A model generated the notes under the pieces. It had not been told where the DNA came from and did not search any database. It saw only the letters and a program-made list of their open reading frames with translations. From Rhynchosporium graminicola (taxonomy: Eukaryota; Ascomycota; Leotiomycetes; Helotiales; Ploettnerulaceae), in NCBI GenBank assembly GCA_900074885.1, contig FJUW01000011.1, positions 558,001-622,000 on the forward strand: a stretch of 64,000 bases of DNA, written 5' to 3'. Below are positions 35,429 through 47,332 of the stretch, piece by piece. Positions within the stretch are counted from its first letter, which is position 1, and the number at the start of each line of letters is the position of its first letter. The position numbers and the translations under genes are program-made.

Positions 35429-36191
35429 CTATCGTGTTCAGGAAAGAGCTACTGTCTTTTACTTTCGAGCAGTCTGTTGTGGGGACTAGGCAAGCGAGGA
35501 CGCTAAGAAATGTAAACATCAATAAAGCACTGCACAACCCCACCATATCGATTGAAATAAGGCAACTTTGGTCCCTAGTAAGGCTTGGGAGAGCTTTTAT
35601 ATCAGTATGTAGACTTCGTCACTTCCTGCAACTCCTGCTACTAATGTAAGATAGAGATATTCGTCCTAAATTATGGGGACAAAATGTCCGCATGTACCTT
35701 CAGCTTGGCAGTGGTAATGTTAAATTAACAAGGGAAGATGGGCCACACAAAAGCCACGATTCAAAGTTCCGATATCGCTCGCAAAATTAACCCATGTTAA
35801 ATCTAGGCTGGCAATGGGCAAGGCGTAAAGCAAGCCAAAATCCCAAGATTTCGACAGGACATCTCTGTTCAGCATGCTAATTTGGATATAACCCATGCTG
35901 TAAGATTTTGGTGCGACGTTTTCTTGTGAGAATAATTTGAGAACTATCAAGGTCATGCTCCAAGTGTATGTTATTTATACCTTCAGCGTATTGAAGGTGG
36001 ATTTAAAGGATGCGCTCAAGTGAATGCCACGAGACTGCGAGTGATATAATTCGCGCTAGTCCCCGCCAGTCACCTCCCACCACTACTTCTCGCGCGCGTC
36101 CCTAAATTGAAATTATCTTTCCGGCTTACTTCAATCGCATTGAACATCGGAATAAGCCAGGCCCACCGCCATTGAACGACAAGCCACAACG
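35429..36191. other. Divergent intergenic region
   Basis: About 760 bp between the zinc-knuckle gene (minus) and the coiled-coil locus (plus). Short minus-strand ORFs (35334-35546, 35720-35956) have no recognisable similarity. A pyrimidine-rich, GC-richer stretch around 36055-36190 just upstream of the plus-strand ATG looks like a 5' leader. Confidence 0.45.
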
Positions 36192-36722
36192 ATGTATCGA
36201 TCTATCAAGAAGGAGATCTACGTAGCCGCCGCAGCACCAGGTCGTCCTTACCCCATCCCCGTCGCCGTCGCTCGTGTCACCGATGTCCTTGCAGAATGCC
36301 GCGCATTGGTACTGAACGAGAATCTCGTTGATGATATTGATCCTCAGCTGCTATGCTACAAGTATGAGTACAAGGCATGGGTCATGCTCTGTAAGTGGAA
36401 ACTTCAATCACTTCATCTTTCAGAAGACTTTCAGATCCACTGCTACTCACAAGATCGCGTCTGGCGATTAAAAGTCAAATACTGATAGTCTCTAGTCCAA
36501 AGTTATTCAGAGTTCCCCGACGGAAATGCATACAAAGGCGCGTGGGAGGGCGAGAAGGTTCTTCGTTTCTGCGATCATCAGGCAAATGAGGCATTTCTCA
36601 GAGAAGGCGGAGAATTGGAGCAAATGGTCGAGGACTTGAAGACTGAAGTTGCATTGGTCAACGATGAGCTTGTCGATGCATATCTCGAGGCCCGATTGGA
36701 CGAAACGACGATGTTGATATGA
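36192..36722 (+). CDS. Unknown protein, upstream ORF of a split coiled-coil locus
   Basis: Two exons (36192-36390 and 36496-36722, GTAAGT donor, TCTCTAG acceptor) give 141 residues starting MYRSIKKEIYVAAAAPGRPY. It is a soluble, acidic, helical protein with no signal peptide and no recognised family. The last 50 residues (ELEQMVEDLKTEVALVNDEL and onward) form a heptad-like helix that is cut by a TGA. The TGA overlaps the ATG of the next ORF (ATGA at 36719-36722). The helix pattern continues in that second ORF, so the two probably belong to one protein, separated by a +1 frame change. Small missed introns do not restore frame with canonical signals. Confidence 0.6.
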
Positions 36723-37192
36723 ATATCCTGGCTCCGAGACAAGAGATTATTGATGCCAACGCCCGCAAACTCAAGGCTCTGGTCGCAAATCTCAAGGCAG
36801 AACAAGACAACAAGATCCTCGATGGAGATCTCCAAACCGCAAACACTGCTCTGGAGAAGGCTACCACCGACAAGCAGAGTCTCTTTGGTGAACTGAAAAC
36901 CGCAAAGGTTGCACTTGAGAAGGCTATGGTCGATAAGCAGGAGCTCGAGACTCGTCTTGTCGTTTTGGAGAATTCCGAGGCCAAATTGCACAAAATCAAG
37001 GAGAAACACCGACTGAACGATCTCGAGCGTCAGCGGGGTGGCAAGAAGATCAACAAGCTTGAGCGGGCGGCAAGTCACACCAAGTTGATGAACAGAGATG
37101 GGTCCGACAAGTATCTTCAATCGGCAGACATCGAAGATCCTCCCACCTCCTCGTTGATTCCGGATTCCAATAAGCGTCAAAAAGTTGAATAA
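36719..37192 (+). CDS. Coiled-coil protein, downstream ORF of the split locus
   Basis: 157 codons in the +2 frame relative to the previous ORF. It starts at the ATG that overlaps the previous stop by two bases. The product is almost wholly coiled coil: repeated ALEKA-T/M-x-DKQ units (TALEKATTDKQSLF and ALEKAMVDKQELE, spaced 33 residues apart), then LERQRGGKKINKLERAAS. It ends with a basic, nuclear-signal-like SNKRQKVE. Together with the upstream ORF it would make about 300 residues. Possible explanations are a one-base deletion making a pseudogene, an assembly or read error, or stop-start reinitiation/frameshifting. Confidence 0.6.
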   Translation: MNILAPRQEIIDANARKLKALVANLKAEQDNKILDGDLQTANTALEKATTDKQSLFGELKTAKVALEKAMVDKQELETRLVVLENSEAKLHKIKEKHRLNDLERQRGGKKINKLERAASHTKLMNRDGSDKYLQSADIEDPPTSSLIPDSNKRQKVE

Positions 37193-39044
37193 TGCCGCGA
37201 CAATAGATCTTTGGAGTTCCTTGGGATACATGAAAGGTTGTCTGTACGGGATGGCATGGTGGAGATAGCATGAGTAGGACAGTGGATGGGCCCGTGAAAA
37301 ACTATGATGGGGGGTTTCGACTTTTTAGTAGCTTTTTTGATACAGTTTGTTCCGCAGCATATTTTCGTAGCAGACCAATATTACCCGTGTCCCATCAACC
37401 TTTGTGCCTGACTCTTGAGTTCATCGGCCCGCATTTTGAAAGTCACAAAAGTCACTTACGACTTCAACTATGTGGAAACCTATGTCTTTGAACTGAATGT
37501 TGGGACTTAGGGAATGGTAATTATCAAATGCCACGAAAGCTTTCAAGAACTCTGTTTACGGGAGAAGCTCCACTCGTCGTTTTGTCTCGGAACGTATGTT
37601 AACGAGATTGTCAAGTCACGTAATCAATCTATGACTTTATTTGATAGATTCTCAAAGTCATGAAAGCATTAAAAACCTTTATCTTCGACCTCGCTGGAGA
37701 ATAGATTCAATAATTATCGCTTTCTGAAATGAATGCTGCAATCAAATGACTCCTCATTTCTAATGTCGAAGATTGGGTAGCAATTAAGAAAGAGGCTTTT
37801 CTTGTAAACAAGTCGGCCAAGCTATAATTAGAGGCAATAGAACAATATTTATAGTGCAAGTTTTGATTGGACATCGCTTAATGGGCAGCAAGAAGAGTTA
37901 TAATCAATATTAAAAAAGTATAAAAAAAAAGAAGAAAAAAAATTTCGCTCACTCAAATGACAAAAGTAGCGAACCACCTCCCCAGCCCCGAAGGACCAAG
38001 ACACACCCACAGCAGACCACCTCAAACCCCGAAAGGTAAGAGACAGCACCCGCCTGCATACCACCGCGAACGATGACGACTTTGACAAGCTGGCCAGGCT
38101 CGCCTTCCTCGCCACGAATAACGAAGTGACAGATTCGGCATTATTTGAATACAACTAACAAACAAATTCTTAAGCGAGACTGGTCGCGGCCACGTGCATC
38201 CCTGAATTTCATGATGCCATACACTGTTAAATTGAATTTAACCTTGCATGTTGTGCCTCTACTAGATAGAGCAAGCATTACACTACAATCATTTTGGACT
38301 TATGGACTGAATATAGAGAGAGCTTCTGCTTTTGCTACTTTGATTAGCCATGAGCTGCATGCAGCGACTGCTCCGAAAGGCTGTGTCTACAGCCATGGAG
38401 GCGATTTTGCCGAGCTATGTTCTTCTCGGCACTACAAGTCGGACGATCTGAATATCAGTAGACGCGGGATGACAGCGGCCGAGCTAGGCAAAGATAGAAA
38501 ATAGGGCACGGTGGATCCGGACAATTCTGCTATGATTATGGCTAAATTTTGGAGGCTTGCCAGCTTGGTATTTGCATTTTTGCTGGTACAATGCGAGGTA
38601 TAGGGATCGATGGAGAGTAGGACAGAGATTTGAAGTATGTTATAGGATATCGCGGAGTGTGTGGGTAAGTGTTTGTTGAAAGCAGGCTTGGAGGGTTCAT
38701 GATGTATGGGATGATTTGACCATCCTCTTGTCACCAGACATGGTCCATATCATTTCTGTAGCAGATCAATGCAACGCGCGTTTGTCTCAGACTTTCATGA
38801 CTTAGTGTGCTATACCTTGTGACATCGCCGATTCTTTTCACATTGCGAGATGCAATGTGCTGGCGCTTTTTTCATGTGAATCCGCGATTTGTGATAAATT
38901 AGTAAACGGGTGTTATTGACTCAAAGGGTAGAGCAATTCCCTTGAGTACTCGAATGCTGTTTGAATTTCAAGCCGAAGAAGAATAAGTGAGAACTCTAGA
39001 GAGTTTCAGCAAAACAAATCTCGATGCATGGGTGAGATAAGCAA
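37193..39044. other. Intergenic, no gene recognised
   Basis: AT-rich with an A-rich run at about 37910-37945. A stop-free stretch 37968-38157 codes for an acidic, helix-like end (DDDFDKLARLAFLATNNEVT), but it has no ATG in frame and no recognised family. It may be an exon remnant. Nothing else supportable. Confidence 0.4.
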
Positions 39045-39923
39045 TTACTCCTTCTCAGCAGGCCATAAGAACCATGAGATAACCACTATGCCTTTTAGAG
39101 CCGCCGCGATCCACAAAACACCCGCAGTCCCAATCGTGCTGTGCGCCAACCATCCACCCATCACCGCACCAAACAACAAGAAAACAGGCGCACCAACTCT
39201 CCGATTCCTCTCCACATTATGCATCGTAAACAGCTCGGCATCCGAAAACAAATCACAGTAAATGCTCGTCAACACCACGCTCGTCAAAGCATTGTATTTC
39301 AGCGCTCGACTCGTAACAGCCTGTCCACAACTCTGAAAAGCAACCAGAGCGATCGGAACTAACACATTCCAAGTAATGTCCTCTTTGATGGTTGCAGATT
39401 TAGGACCCCACGTCAAGATTGACGCTGCGCAGATGATGAGGGATGTCTGGAATGAAAATGAAGCGCAGAGAACCCAGCGTCGACTGGGAGAGAAATAGCG
39501 ATGGAAACGTGCGAAGCAGAAAGAGCCGATGCAGAAAGATATCAAAGAGACGCCGGATTTGATCCAGCGCTGGGATTCTCGGGGTGCGGCTAGTCCGATG
39601 CCGATGTAGATGGTATTCCCTGAAGAAGTCGTTAGTAACCCGTGTGAAGGGAAATCTTGGGCTTGATTCATTCACTCACCTGTCTGCATTGAAACGAAAG
39701 ATCCCCATGTGGATATTGATGCGCTGTCGAGGAGACCGGTGATGATGTAGCAGAGCAGAAGCACGATATCGGCCCAGTCACGATTGACATTCACGGTCAA
39801 TTTTGATCGCCAGTTGCCCTTCGAAGCTTCGTGACCAAGCAGTGGTCGTTCCTCGTCGCTTCCACGCTGATGTTGTCTGTTGCCAATGCCTGAAGTCATA
39901 GTGCCGTTGTTGGTAAAAGCCAT
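39045..39923 (-). CDS. DUF1275 (YoaK-type) membrane protein
   Basis: Two exons on the minus strand (39923-39680 and 39619-39045, 60 nt intron, GTGAGT donor, TACTAAC branch point) give 272 residues. A hydrophilic N-terminus contains DEERPLLGHE. Six or so hydrophobic helices follow, starting WADIVLLLCYIITGLLDSAS. The segment DSASISTWGSFVSMQTGNTI carries the MQTGN word typical of DUF1275 proteins. The family is widespread in fungi and bacteria, and its substrate is not established. The C-terminus ends with SWFLWPAEKE. Intact as far as seen. Confidence 0.88.
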
Positions 39924-41062
39924 TTGCTGAAATCACTTTTTCTGATGCCGGATTGATACTATGAGGCTCAGCCAAAGGGAGATGCGGGGTTTGAGATGCC
40001 GTAAAATTCTTGGCGCTCAAAACATCGAGTTCACGACGAATTTAGATATTTATCCAGAGCTTGCGATATGTACGAGTCGCTTGCAATCACTATTAATTCA
40101 GCAGTACGATCGTAAGCTTGAGAGTACCATGTGGAAAAGGTTCCAACAGGATCCACTTCTTCCAATCTCGCTTGTAGTCACGATGGCGCTGCTATGTCAT
40201 CAATCAACAAAAGGGAGTCGTCTTCCGAGATCTCCGTACCACCTCCTTATCTGGGTATAATAGACATCTAAGCATCACTAAGCTTTTCTTTCCTTGATAT
40301 CGCCTGCCGAATGCAGTATCTGTAGACAGGAAAGAAATCCCCGAAGATAAGCAAGCTGCATATGCATCTGTATGCACGATTTCACATGAGTTCTCATGCA
40401 AAGACGCACCTCTTCCGGCGCAGAAGGACTACTGTATCAAGAGTCAAAGATTCCAGCCATATCAAGTGCTTGAAGTTTTCCCACCCGTAAGAAGAACGCT
40501 CGCGTCCATTTGGTCGTGGAGATATCATTAGGAACGGAGCAGTCTCGGCTTTGAAATTCTTATCGTGTTTTGTATGCCTCGCTTGGCAATCGCTGCAATG
40601 CGGGGTGAACATGAACAGGGGAATCATACCAAAGTCGTGCATAGGGAAACATTCAGCTTGGAAAAAACTGCACTTTCAAGGCAGTCATCTACATTCGTAC
40701 TGGAGAGCTGTGTTCCCCAACTGAGCAATACATCACAGTCGTAAAGAGTATTCAGCTATGTTTTGGAGTCAGCTCTCTCGATGCAAGGGGGCGGCACATG
40801 AAGCTTCATTATTGGTCGAAATTGTGACGAGACTAGATGAGTAAGAATGCGTGACGGCCGGCACCCAGCAGGGGTACAGCTTCAAGTATGTCATCGACAA
40901 AACTCCTGCAAAGCTATAGCTTCTTACTCATAGATCCAGGCTCTTCTTCATCAGAAAAGTCAATTGTCTCCGAAATCATATTTTACAGAGCCCAATTGAC
41001 AGCCTCGGAAGTTATCTCGAGTCAATCAGCTCGACCAAGGACCTACTATTTCTAGCGGCAGT
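39924..41062. other. Divergent intergenic region
   Basis: 1.1 kb between the DUF1275 gene (minus) and the oxalate decarboxylase gene (plus). No gene, RNA or repeat recognised. It must hold both promoters. Confidence 0.45.
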
Positions 41063-42568
41063 ATGAAGTTTCAAAATTCACTTGTGCTGCTCAGTGCTAT
41101 GCTGTCTGAGCTTGGAAATTCAATTCCGTTTCAAGACAACCCTAGACAACGTCTTCTTGATGGGAAACCACTGCCAGCAAGTCTTAGAAAGTCGAAGGTA
41201 TCTTCCCCATATACCCCGGGCTTCAATGATCCATATGACAAGGCAATCGATGCTGTGGGAGACAAGCTTGATCCGCTTCCAATTCGCAAAGGGCAAGGAG
41301 CATCTGTTCTTGGGCCTTGGAACTGGGAACGCTCGCGCCAGAATGCGAATCTTGTGAGACCACCGAGTACTGATCGTGGAAACATGGCGAACATGCGTTG
41401 GAGCTTTGCAGACTCACATGTGAGGATGGAGGTAAGCAACTGTCTCGTGGCAAGGTTGAGCTCTGGAATGGCAGTTAACGATATGCAGGAAGGTGGCTGG
41501 ACAAGACAGACAACTGTGAGAGAGCTAGGTACAAGCGTTGAACTCGCTTCAGTGAATATGCGACTGGATCAGGGCGTCATTCGAGAGCTTCATTGGCACA
41601 AAGAAGCCGAGTGGGCATACGTTCTTGATGGAGAAGTCCGTGTTACAGCTATCGATTATGATGGCGGTAGCTTCTACGATGACTTGAAGAAAGGAGATCT
41701 TTGGTATTTCCCAAGTGGCGTACCGCATTCGCTCCAAGGTCTTGGTGAAAATGGCACAGAGTTCCTTCTGGTCTTCGATGACGGAGGGTTCTCTGAAGAG
41801 TCGACATTTATTTTGACCGATTGGCTTGGTAAGTCTATCGCGCGTTGTTATTCACCACATTGCTAATAAATTGTAGCGCATACTCCAAAATCAGTCATTG
41901 GCAAGAACTTCAACCTTGCTCCAGAAGTCTTCGCACACATTCCCAGCGCAGAAAAGTACATTTTCCAAGGAACAAAGCCCGGATCGATCGCAGATGAGAA
42001 GCCAACCGGAAACGGAGTCAAGAAGTCAAAGTACAACTTCACACACCGAATGTTGGACCAAGAACCTAAAAAGACCAGTGGAGGAGAGGTCCGTATTACC
42101 GACTCCAAGAACTTCCCAATATCCAAGACTATCGCAGCAGCTCACGTCACAATCCAACCGGGAGCGATTCGAGAGATGCACTGGCACCCCAATGCAGATG
42201 AATGGTCATTCTTCCTCAAAGGACGTGCACGCATCACGATCTTCGCTGCTGAAGGCACAGCTCGCACGTTTGATTACATGCCAGGAGATGTCGGTATCGT
42301 TCCACGAAACATGGGTCATTTTGTCGAGAATATTGGAGACGAGCCGATCGAGATGTTGGAGATCTTCAAGGCAGATGATTTTAGAGATTTTTCGTTGTTT
42401 CAATGGATGGGAGAGACGCCGAAGAAGATGGTTATTGATCACCTGTTTGCCGACGATCCGGCAAACGGAGAGATCTTTTGGAATAAAGTCAAGAGTGCTG
42501 AGAAGGATGAGGTTACGCTACCGGATGAGTCGAAGGATGACACGGAGGCAGCTTTGCATGAGTTGTAG
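41063..42568 (+). CDS. Bicupin oxalate decarboxylase, probably secreted
   Basis: Converts oxalate to formate and CO2, raising pH, with Mn in two cupin domains. Three exons (41063-41431, 41489-41828, 41877-42568; introns 57 and 48 nt) give 466 residues. The N-terminus MKFQNSLVLLSAMLSELGNS resembles a short signal peptide. Cupin 1 holds HWHKEAEWAY and PHSLQG. Cupin 2 holds HWHPNADEWSFF and GHFVENIGDEPIE. These supply His, His, Glu and His metal ligands in each domain. The lid loop reads SEEST, close to the SENST loop whose Glu makes bacterial OxdC a decarboxylase rather than an oxidase. The tail is acidic. In oxalate-producing fungi such enzymes limit oxalate and protons. That role is inferred. 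Confidence 0.93.
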
Positions 42569-44491
42569 GATTGTAGTTTGGGACCTGGTAAAGTCCATGC
42601 TGAATTGGTTTGAGTATCTAGGGATTTGACCTCCGCATATCTTATAGCAAGTCCGAAGACCCAAATTATTGGTCTTCACTTCTTAAATATCAGAAGTAGT
42701 GATCCTTTGAAAAGCAGTTTGACAATTTCCACGGGGCGGAGCATATGCTCTACATATCGTTTCACTGGTTTCAAAGCAAAAGAGATTCCTCGCTCTTTCG
42801 AACCAGGTATCAACGATACATACCCAGCCATCTACACAAGCTAGTCAGTCACCATGATCATCCGGCCCTTAAGCCACGCAAATCTTCCGCCTCAAGTATT
42901 CAACCTGATAACCCCACCATCCACAAGTTCTCACTAAATATTATCCTGCAACTACAATACACACCAAATTCCACTCTTAAGTACGAGTGCCATCCTCTCC
43001 ACTCCTTATAGGTCAACTTCCTTGCCGTCTACTATCTTGCCACACCTCGCCTTGTCTTCTACGGGAGTACTCTATCGGGCAGCTAGCTAGCTGTTCGTCA
43101 TTCATCATCCCCGCGTGCATGGGTCGGTCTAGATCGAAGTGGACGGACATCTGGCGGTCCGCTCCATGGCATCAAGCTTTTCCGTGCGGAGAAATCCCGT
43201 AGGCTTGTTTCCACGTCTCTCAGCTCTATTTCTTGGCAAGTCTCATGATATTTATCCAACGAATGATTTTTTTCATCAACGATTTATCCTTGAGAACCCG
43301 GCCGCTTGTCACGCAATTCAAGCTTTGAGACGCATGAATGTCTGCCTATAGTTCGCTAGTGAGTATGCATGACGTCGACTCAAGCTTGAGCTAGCTACAG
43401 TAAGCATTTTATAGTACAGTAGCTTACCACGCGAGAAGCTTGAAGTGAAGGTAGCGGTACACAAATCATCTGTAGTCTAGATCGGGGAAGAGAGAGATAT
43501 TGCTTGCGCACACGCATGCTTATTCCTAGGTAGTCATACATATCGGATGTGATTGGAGGCAGCTATTTACCTCATTTATTTGAGGATTGTCTAAAGCGAT
43601 TCCTACGACTTTCTGCACACGGACGAACCTATTTGCGACGGGATTTTGTATCCGGGTAAGGATTTATAACTCTATGAGGAAGCTGAAGCGGGTGAGATTC
43701 ACGTAGCGTCAACTGCCAGCTTGTTGACTAATGCGGAATATGGTTTGGAACTTTGGAATCGTCTCACCATCTTTCGGATGACTTTGCTAAGGTTAGCAGC
43801 AGCAGAAACAGCTTGCATATGCGAGCATATCATCGTCGCTACTCCATCAGGAAGGTAACGAGTCACTAGCTCGTTGTTTTGATTGCTTCTCAACTCTGCG
43901 TGATAGCCTAGAGGTATACTTGAGAGATTATACATACGAAACACCTCTCGCTAAGGATAGCAGCAGCGGCATATGCGAGTATGTTATCGTCGGTACTAGA
44001 CTAAGAAGGTAACGAGTCGCTAGCTCATTATTGTGGTAGAAGTAGCGTTGTGTATCGGGTGTCGATCTGGTTCTGTGTCAGCTCGAGGCTGCAGGTGTCA
44101 ATGCGGACAACCACAAGCACCTAAGTAAGCCGCATTTGCGAAAGACGGGCCAGCAGCAATTCATTTGAAAGGGTTTGAGCTGTCTGGTATTCAATGAATG
44201 ACAGACACCGGGAAATTGCGAGAATCGGCCGAGAGATGGGATCACGAGGGCGTCCTCAATTTATTTTATTTTGGACGTCGATGTCGCTACTATTTGGCTA
44301 CTACGTTTTGACAAGGTCAACTTAAAGCTCCCCCGCTACTTTAAGGAACAAGTCCCCGGTATCTTTTGCTCCCTTGTGATTGCTCAAGTCTGTTGCCTTG
44401 TCTATCGGATACCTATAACGTTCGAACATTCTCCCCAATTGTTCGAGACAACCGTTTCCACAAGAACAAAGCTTAATCCGGTAGTTCCGAC
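42569..44491. other. Intergenic with a diverged direct repeat
   Basis: No gene recognised in 1.9 kb. A diverged direct repeat of about 100 bp lies at 43785-43880 and 43943-44040, sharing TTAGCAGCAGC-like, CATATGCGAG, ATCGTCG, AGGAAGGTAACGAGTC and CTAGCTC. The final 200 bases probably carry the promoter and leader of the SulP gene. Confidence 0.5.
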
Positions 44492-46652
44492 ATGGCGAAC
44501 TTCAAAATCGGCGAGAAGCTCACTACTTTGAAGACCGTGGTTCGAACAGACACAACAGCAAACAGAGTCAGAGACTTCGTGGTCAAAAGTGCACCTCGAC
44601 TCACGTCGGCAACAGCTCATTACCTCCTCGACAAAGTTCCGATCGTGTCTTGGCTCCCTCGATACCACCCATCATGGCTTCTTACAGATGCCATCGCTGG
44701 TCTGACTATAGGAGTCATGCTCATTCCTCAAGGACTGGCATACGCGAAGATCGCGACTATTCCCATTGAGAACGGTCTTTACTCTTCTTGGATTCCCGCC
44801 GCTATCTACGTGTTTATGGGAACGTCAAAAGGTACCTTTTTACAAATGAAGCCATGAAATTGAGGCATCCTAACGATTCCCAAATTAGATCTCTCAATCG
44901 GCCCAACATCGATCCTTGGTCTACTGACTGCCGAGATTATCGTAGATCTTAAGGACGAGTATGATGTTGTGAAGATTGCCAATGCGGTTTCCTTGATGGT
45001 CGGAGTGTATTCTCTTGCAATGGGAGTCCTTGGCCTTGGTTTCCTACTGGATTACATTTCTGTCCCGGTACTCACTGGCTTCATCTCGGCAACTGCTTTG
45101 ATAATCGGCTTCGGTCAAGTCGGAAGCTTGGTTGGTCTCAGCGATGTCCCAACTGGAGTATTCGAAGTCATAGGAGACGGTCTCAAGCGTCTTCCGGACT
45201 GGGATGGCCCAACTTGCGGTATTGGCATCGGAACTATCATCATCCTCCTTGCTTTGGAGAAAGTAGGAAAGATGTGGGGAAATAAACATTATGTGATCAA
45301 GTACATTGCAAGCAGTCGAGCCGTGATTGTTCTTGTCATCTTCACGCTCATCAGCTACTTTGTCAACAAAGATCGAAAGGATGACCTCCTTTGGGGAGTC
45401 AGCAAAGTCGATACCCATGGCATTGTTGCTCCGACCGCCCATGACACCGGGCTCATCTCGAAAGTAGCTACTCGAGCTATAGCACCACTTGTTGCATGTA
45501 CACTGGAGCATCTTGCGGTTGGGAAAGCCTTTGGTCGCAAGAATGGCTATACCATTGACCAGTCCCAGGAGCTCAACTACTTGGGTGTGGCCAACCTGGC
45601 CAACTCTTTCTTTGGAGCTATGCCTGTTGGTGGAGCGATGTCACGGACAGCGGTGAATAGTGAATGTCATGTCAGAAGTCCATTAGGCGGTATTGTCACG
45701 GCAGCTTTCATCCTTCTGACACTCTATGTTTTTTCTCCCGCTCTATACTGGCTTCCAAAGTCAACACTCTCCGCTATCATTGTAAGTGTTACCAAATACA
45801 ACAGAAGAAATGTACTCACGATATCAGATAATGGCCGTCCTTCATCTCTTCGGTCCGATCTCGGCATTCTACCGCTACTGGCGTATTTCCCTAGCCGACT
45901 TCATCGCATCCATGCTCTCATTTTGGGTTACCATATTCGTCTCCGCAGAAATCGGGATTGGCTGTGCGGCGGCATGGTCCGTTGCCTGGACAATGATTCG
46001 CTCAGCCTTCGTCACACCTGATGTCCATGCCAACATGGAAGACGAAGCTTTCGCTCTGCCACGACGCACATCTAGCTTTGAGACTGGCCGTCACGATAGT
46101 CGAACAGAACATTCAGGCCTACTGATTCCCAACGATACAGTCATAATTAAATTCGACGACGCAATCTTCTATCCCAACGCTAACCGGGGTAAACGATCAG
46201 CTCTCGAAGCTATTCAGCTCGTCTACGAGAAGGTCAGCCACGGTATCGTCAGAAATCGCGAGCGATCCTGGAGTGTAGCAGCCGAGAAACTCGTTGAGAG
46301 ACGCCGCAAGCAACAAAACATCACACTGAGAGATGTTCCCTTATCTATTGTCATTTGGGACTTCACTGCTGTGCCTTTTGTTGACGTGACTGCTATACTG
46401 GCTCTTGGCGAGTTGAAAGAAGATATACGTCTTCATTCCGGGAAGGACCTACAGTTGCGCTTCGTTGGAATTTCGAAGACTGTTCGTGAGAGATTTTTGA
46501 GAGCTGAGTGGATGTTGACTGATCTTGAGGGTTGGCGGAAGGATGGTTCTGATGTTGTTTATCCGTCGATGGAAAGAGCTGTGCTTCATCGTGAGGGTAG
46601 CGAAGGGTTGGTCTTGGAAGCTGTGACGATTGGTAACGAGAAGACGAAGTGA
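44492..46652 (+). CDS. SulP-family anion (sulfate) transporter with STAS domain
   Basis: Three exons (44492-44831, 44889-45781, 45828-46652; introns 57 and 46 nt) give 685 residues. A soluble N-terminus leads to the signature TDAIAGLTIGVMLIPQGLAY, followed by SIGPTS, about ten more hydrophobic helices (for example VPVLTGFISATALIIGFGQ) and the conserved NSFFGAMPVGGAMSRTAVN. From about residue 510 a soluble STAS domain begins (VIIKFDDAIFYPNA), with a basic insert, then LSIVIWDFTAVPFVDVTAI, where STAS domains have the phosphorylatable or binding-loop segment. Sulfate is the likely substrate by family, but other SulP proteins carry molybdate, borate or bicarbonate. Shorter than the CYS-14 type. 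Confidence 0.9.
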
Positions 46653-47332
46653 CTGACTTAGCGGTGCTGTATATGTTGGTTTTGATAAATATTCGGTACG
46701 CAATACATCACAGAGATGTAGTTTACGATACCAGCTCTCTTCAATCCCAGCTGCTGTACTGGGTAGTTTTGATGTCATAATTATCTACTTGTCAGCTACG
46801 TCAATAGATCAACTGGCAAATGCCGCTCGAGTGAAATCCGACGTCTGTCACGATGCAATCGTAATGAGGCGAAATGCTGCGTCAGAAACTACGTCAGGTA
46901 CAACACGGCGCAATGTTCCACGAGGCGAGAGAAATCTAATCCGATTGATAAAAGAAATGTTTGTTGTGGAGTGTTGTTGACATCTAATTGCATCAGTACA
47001 AACAAGACTTCCTAAACACGATGTAAGCTATTTCATACCGATTCACCCCTCCCTTGTTGAGGCTTTTTCGGAATTTTTCGATTCGACAATTCGCCACAAC
47101 AAGCTTTCGGGAACAGAGCTGCTGACTTCCTTCAATGCCGGCTCCCGTTTCCTGACATCTAGTGCCGCTTGCAGCGACACAGAGCGGGCTCGATGCAGAT
47201 ACGAGACTCGGTGAGCATTGAACATTATTAGTGCCGTTGACGAATTCTCTTTATCTCATCCTTCCCCAGCACAGCAATTCCTATTCTATTTTTCCCTCAA
47301 TAATCTTCATCGCCACATCCAGTGTTCACATC
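46653..47332. other. Intergenic, no gene recognised
   Basis: 680 bp between the SulP gene and the secreted protein gene. The short ORF at 46789-46980 has no recognisable similarity. The pyrimidine-rich stretch just before 47333 resembles a fungal 5' leader. Confidence 0.45.

Noticed and set aside
37957..38157. Short possible exon with an acidic helical end
   Set aside because: There is no ATG in the coding-looking frame and no family. The ATG at 37957 opens a different, proline-rich frame that stops after 39 codons.
39028..39362. Plus-strand ORFs under the DUF1275 gene
   Set aside because: They are antisense shadows of a well-supported gene.
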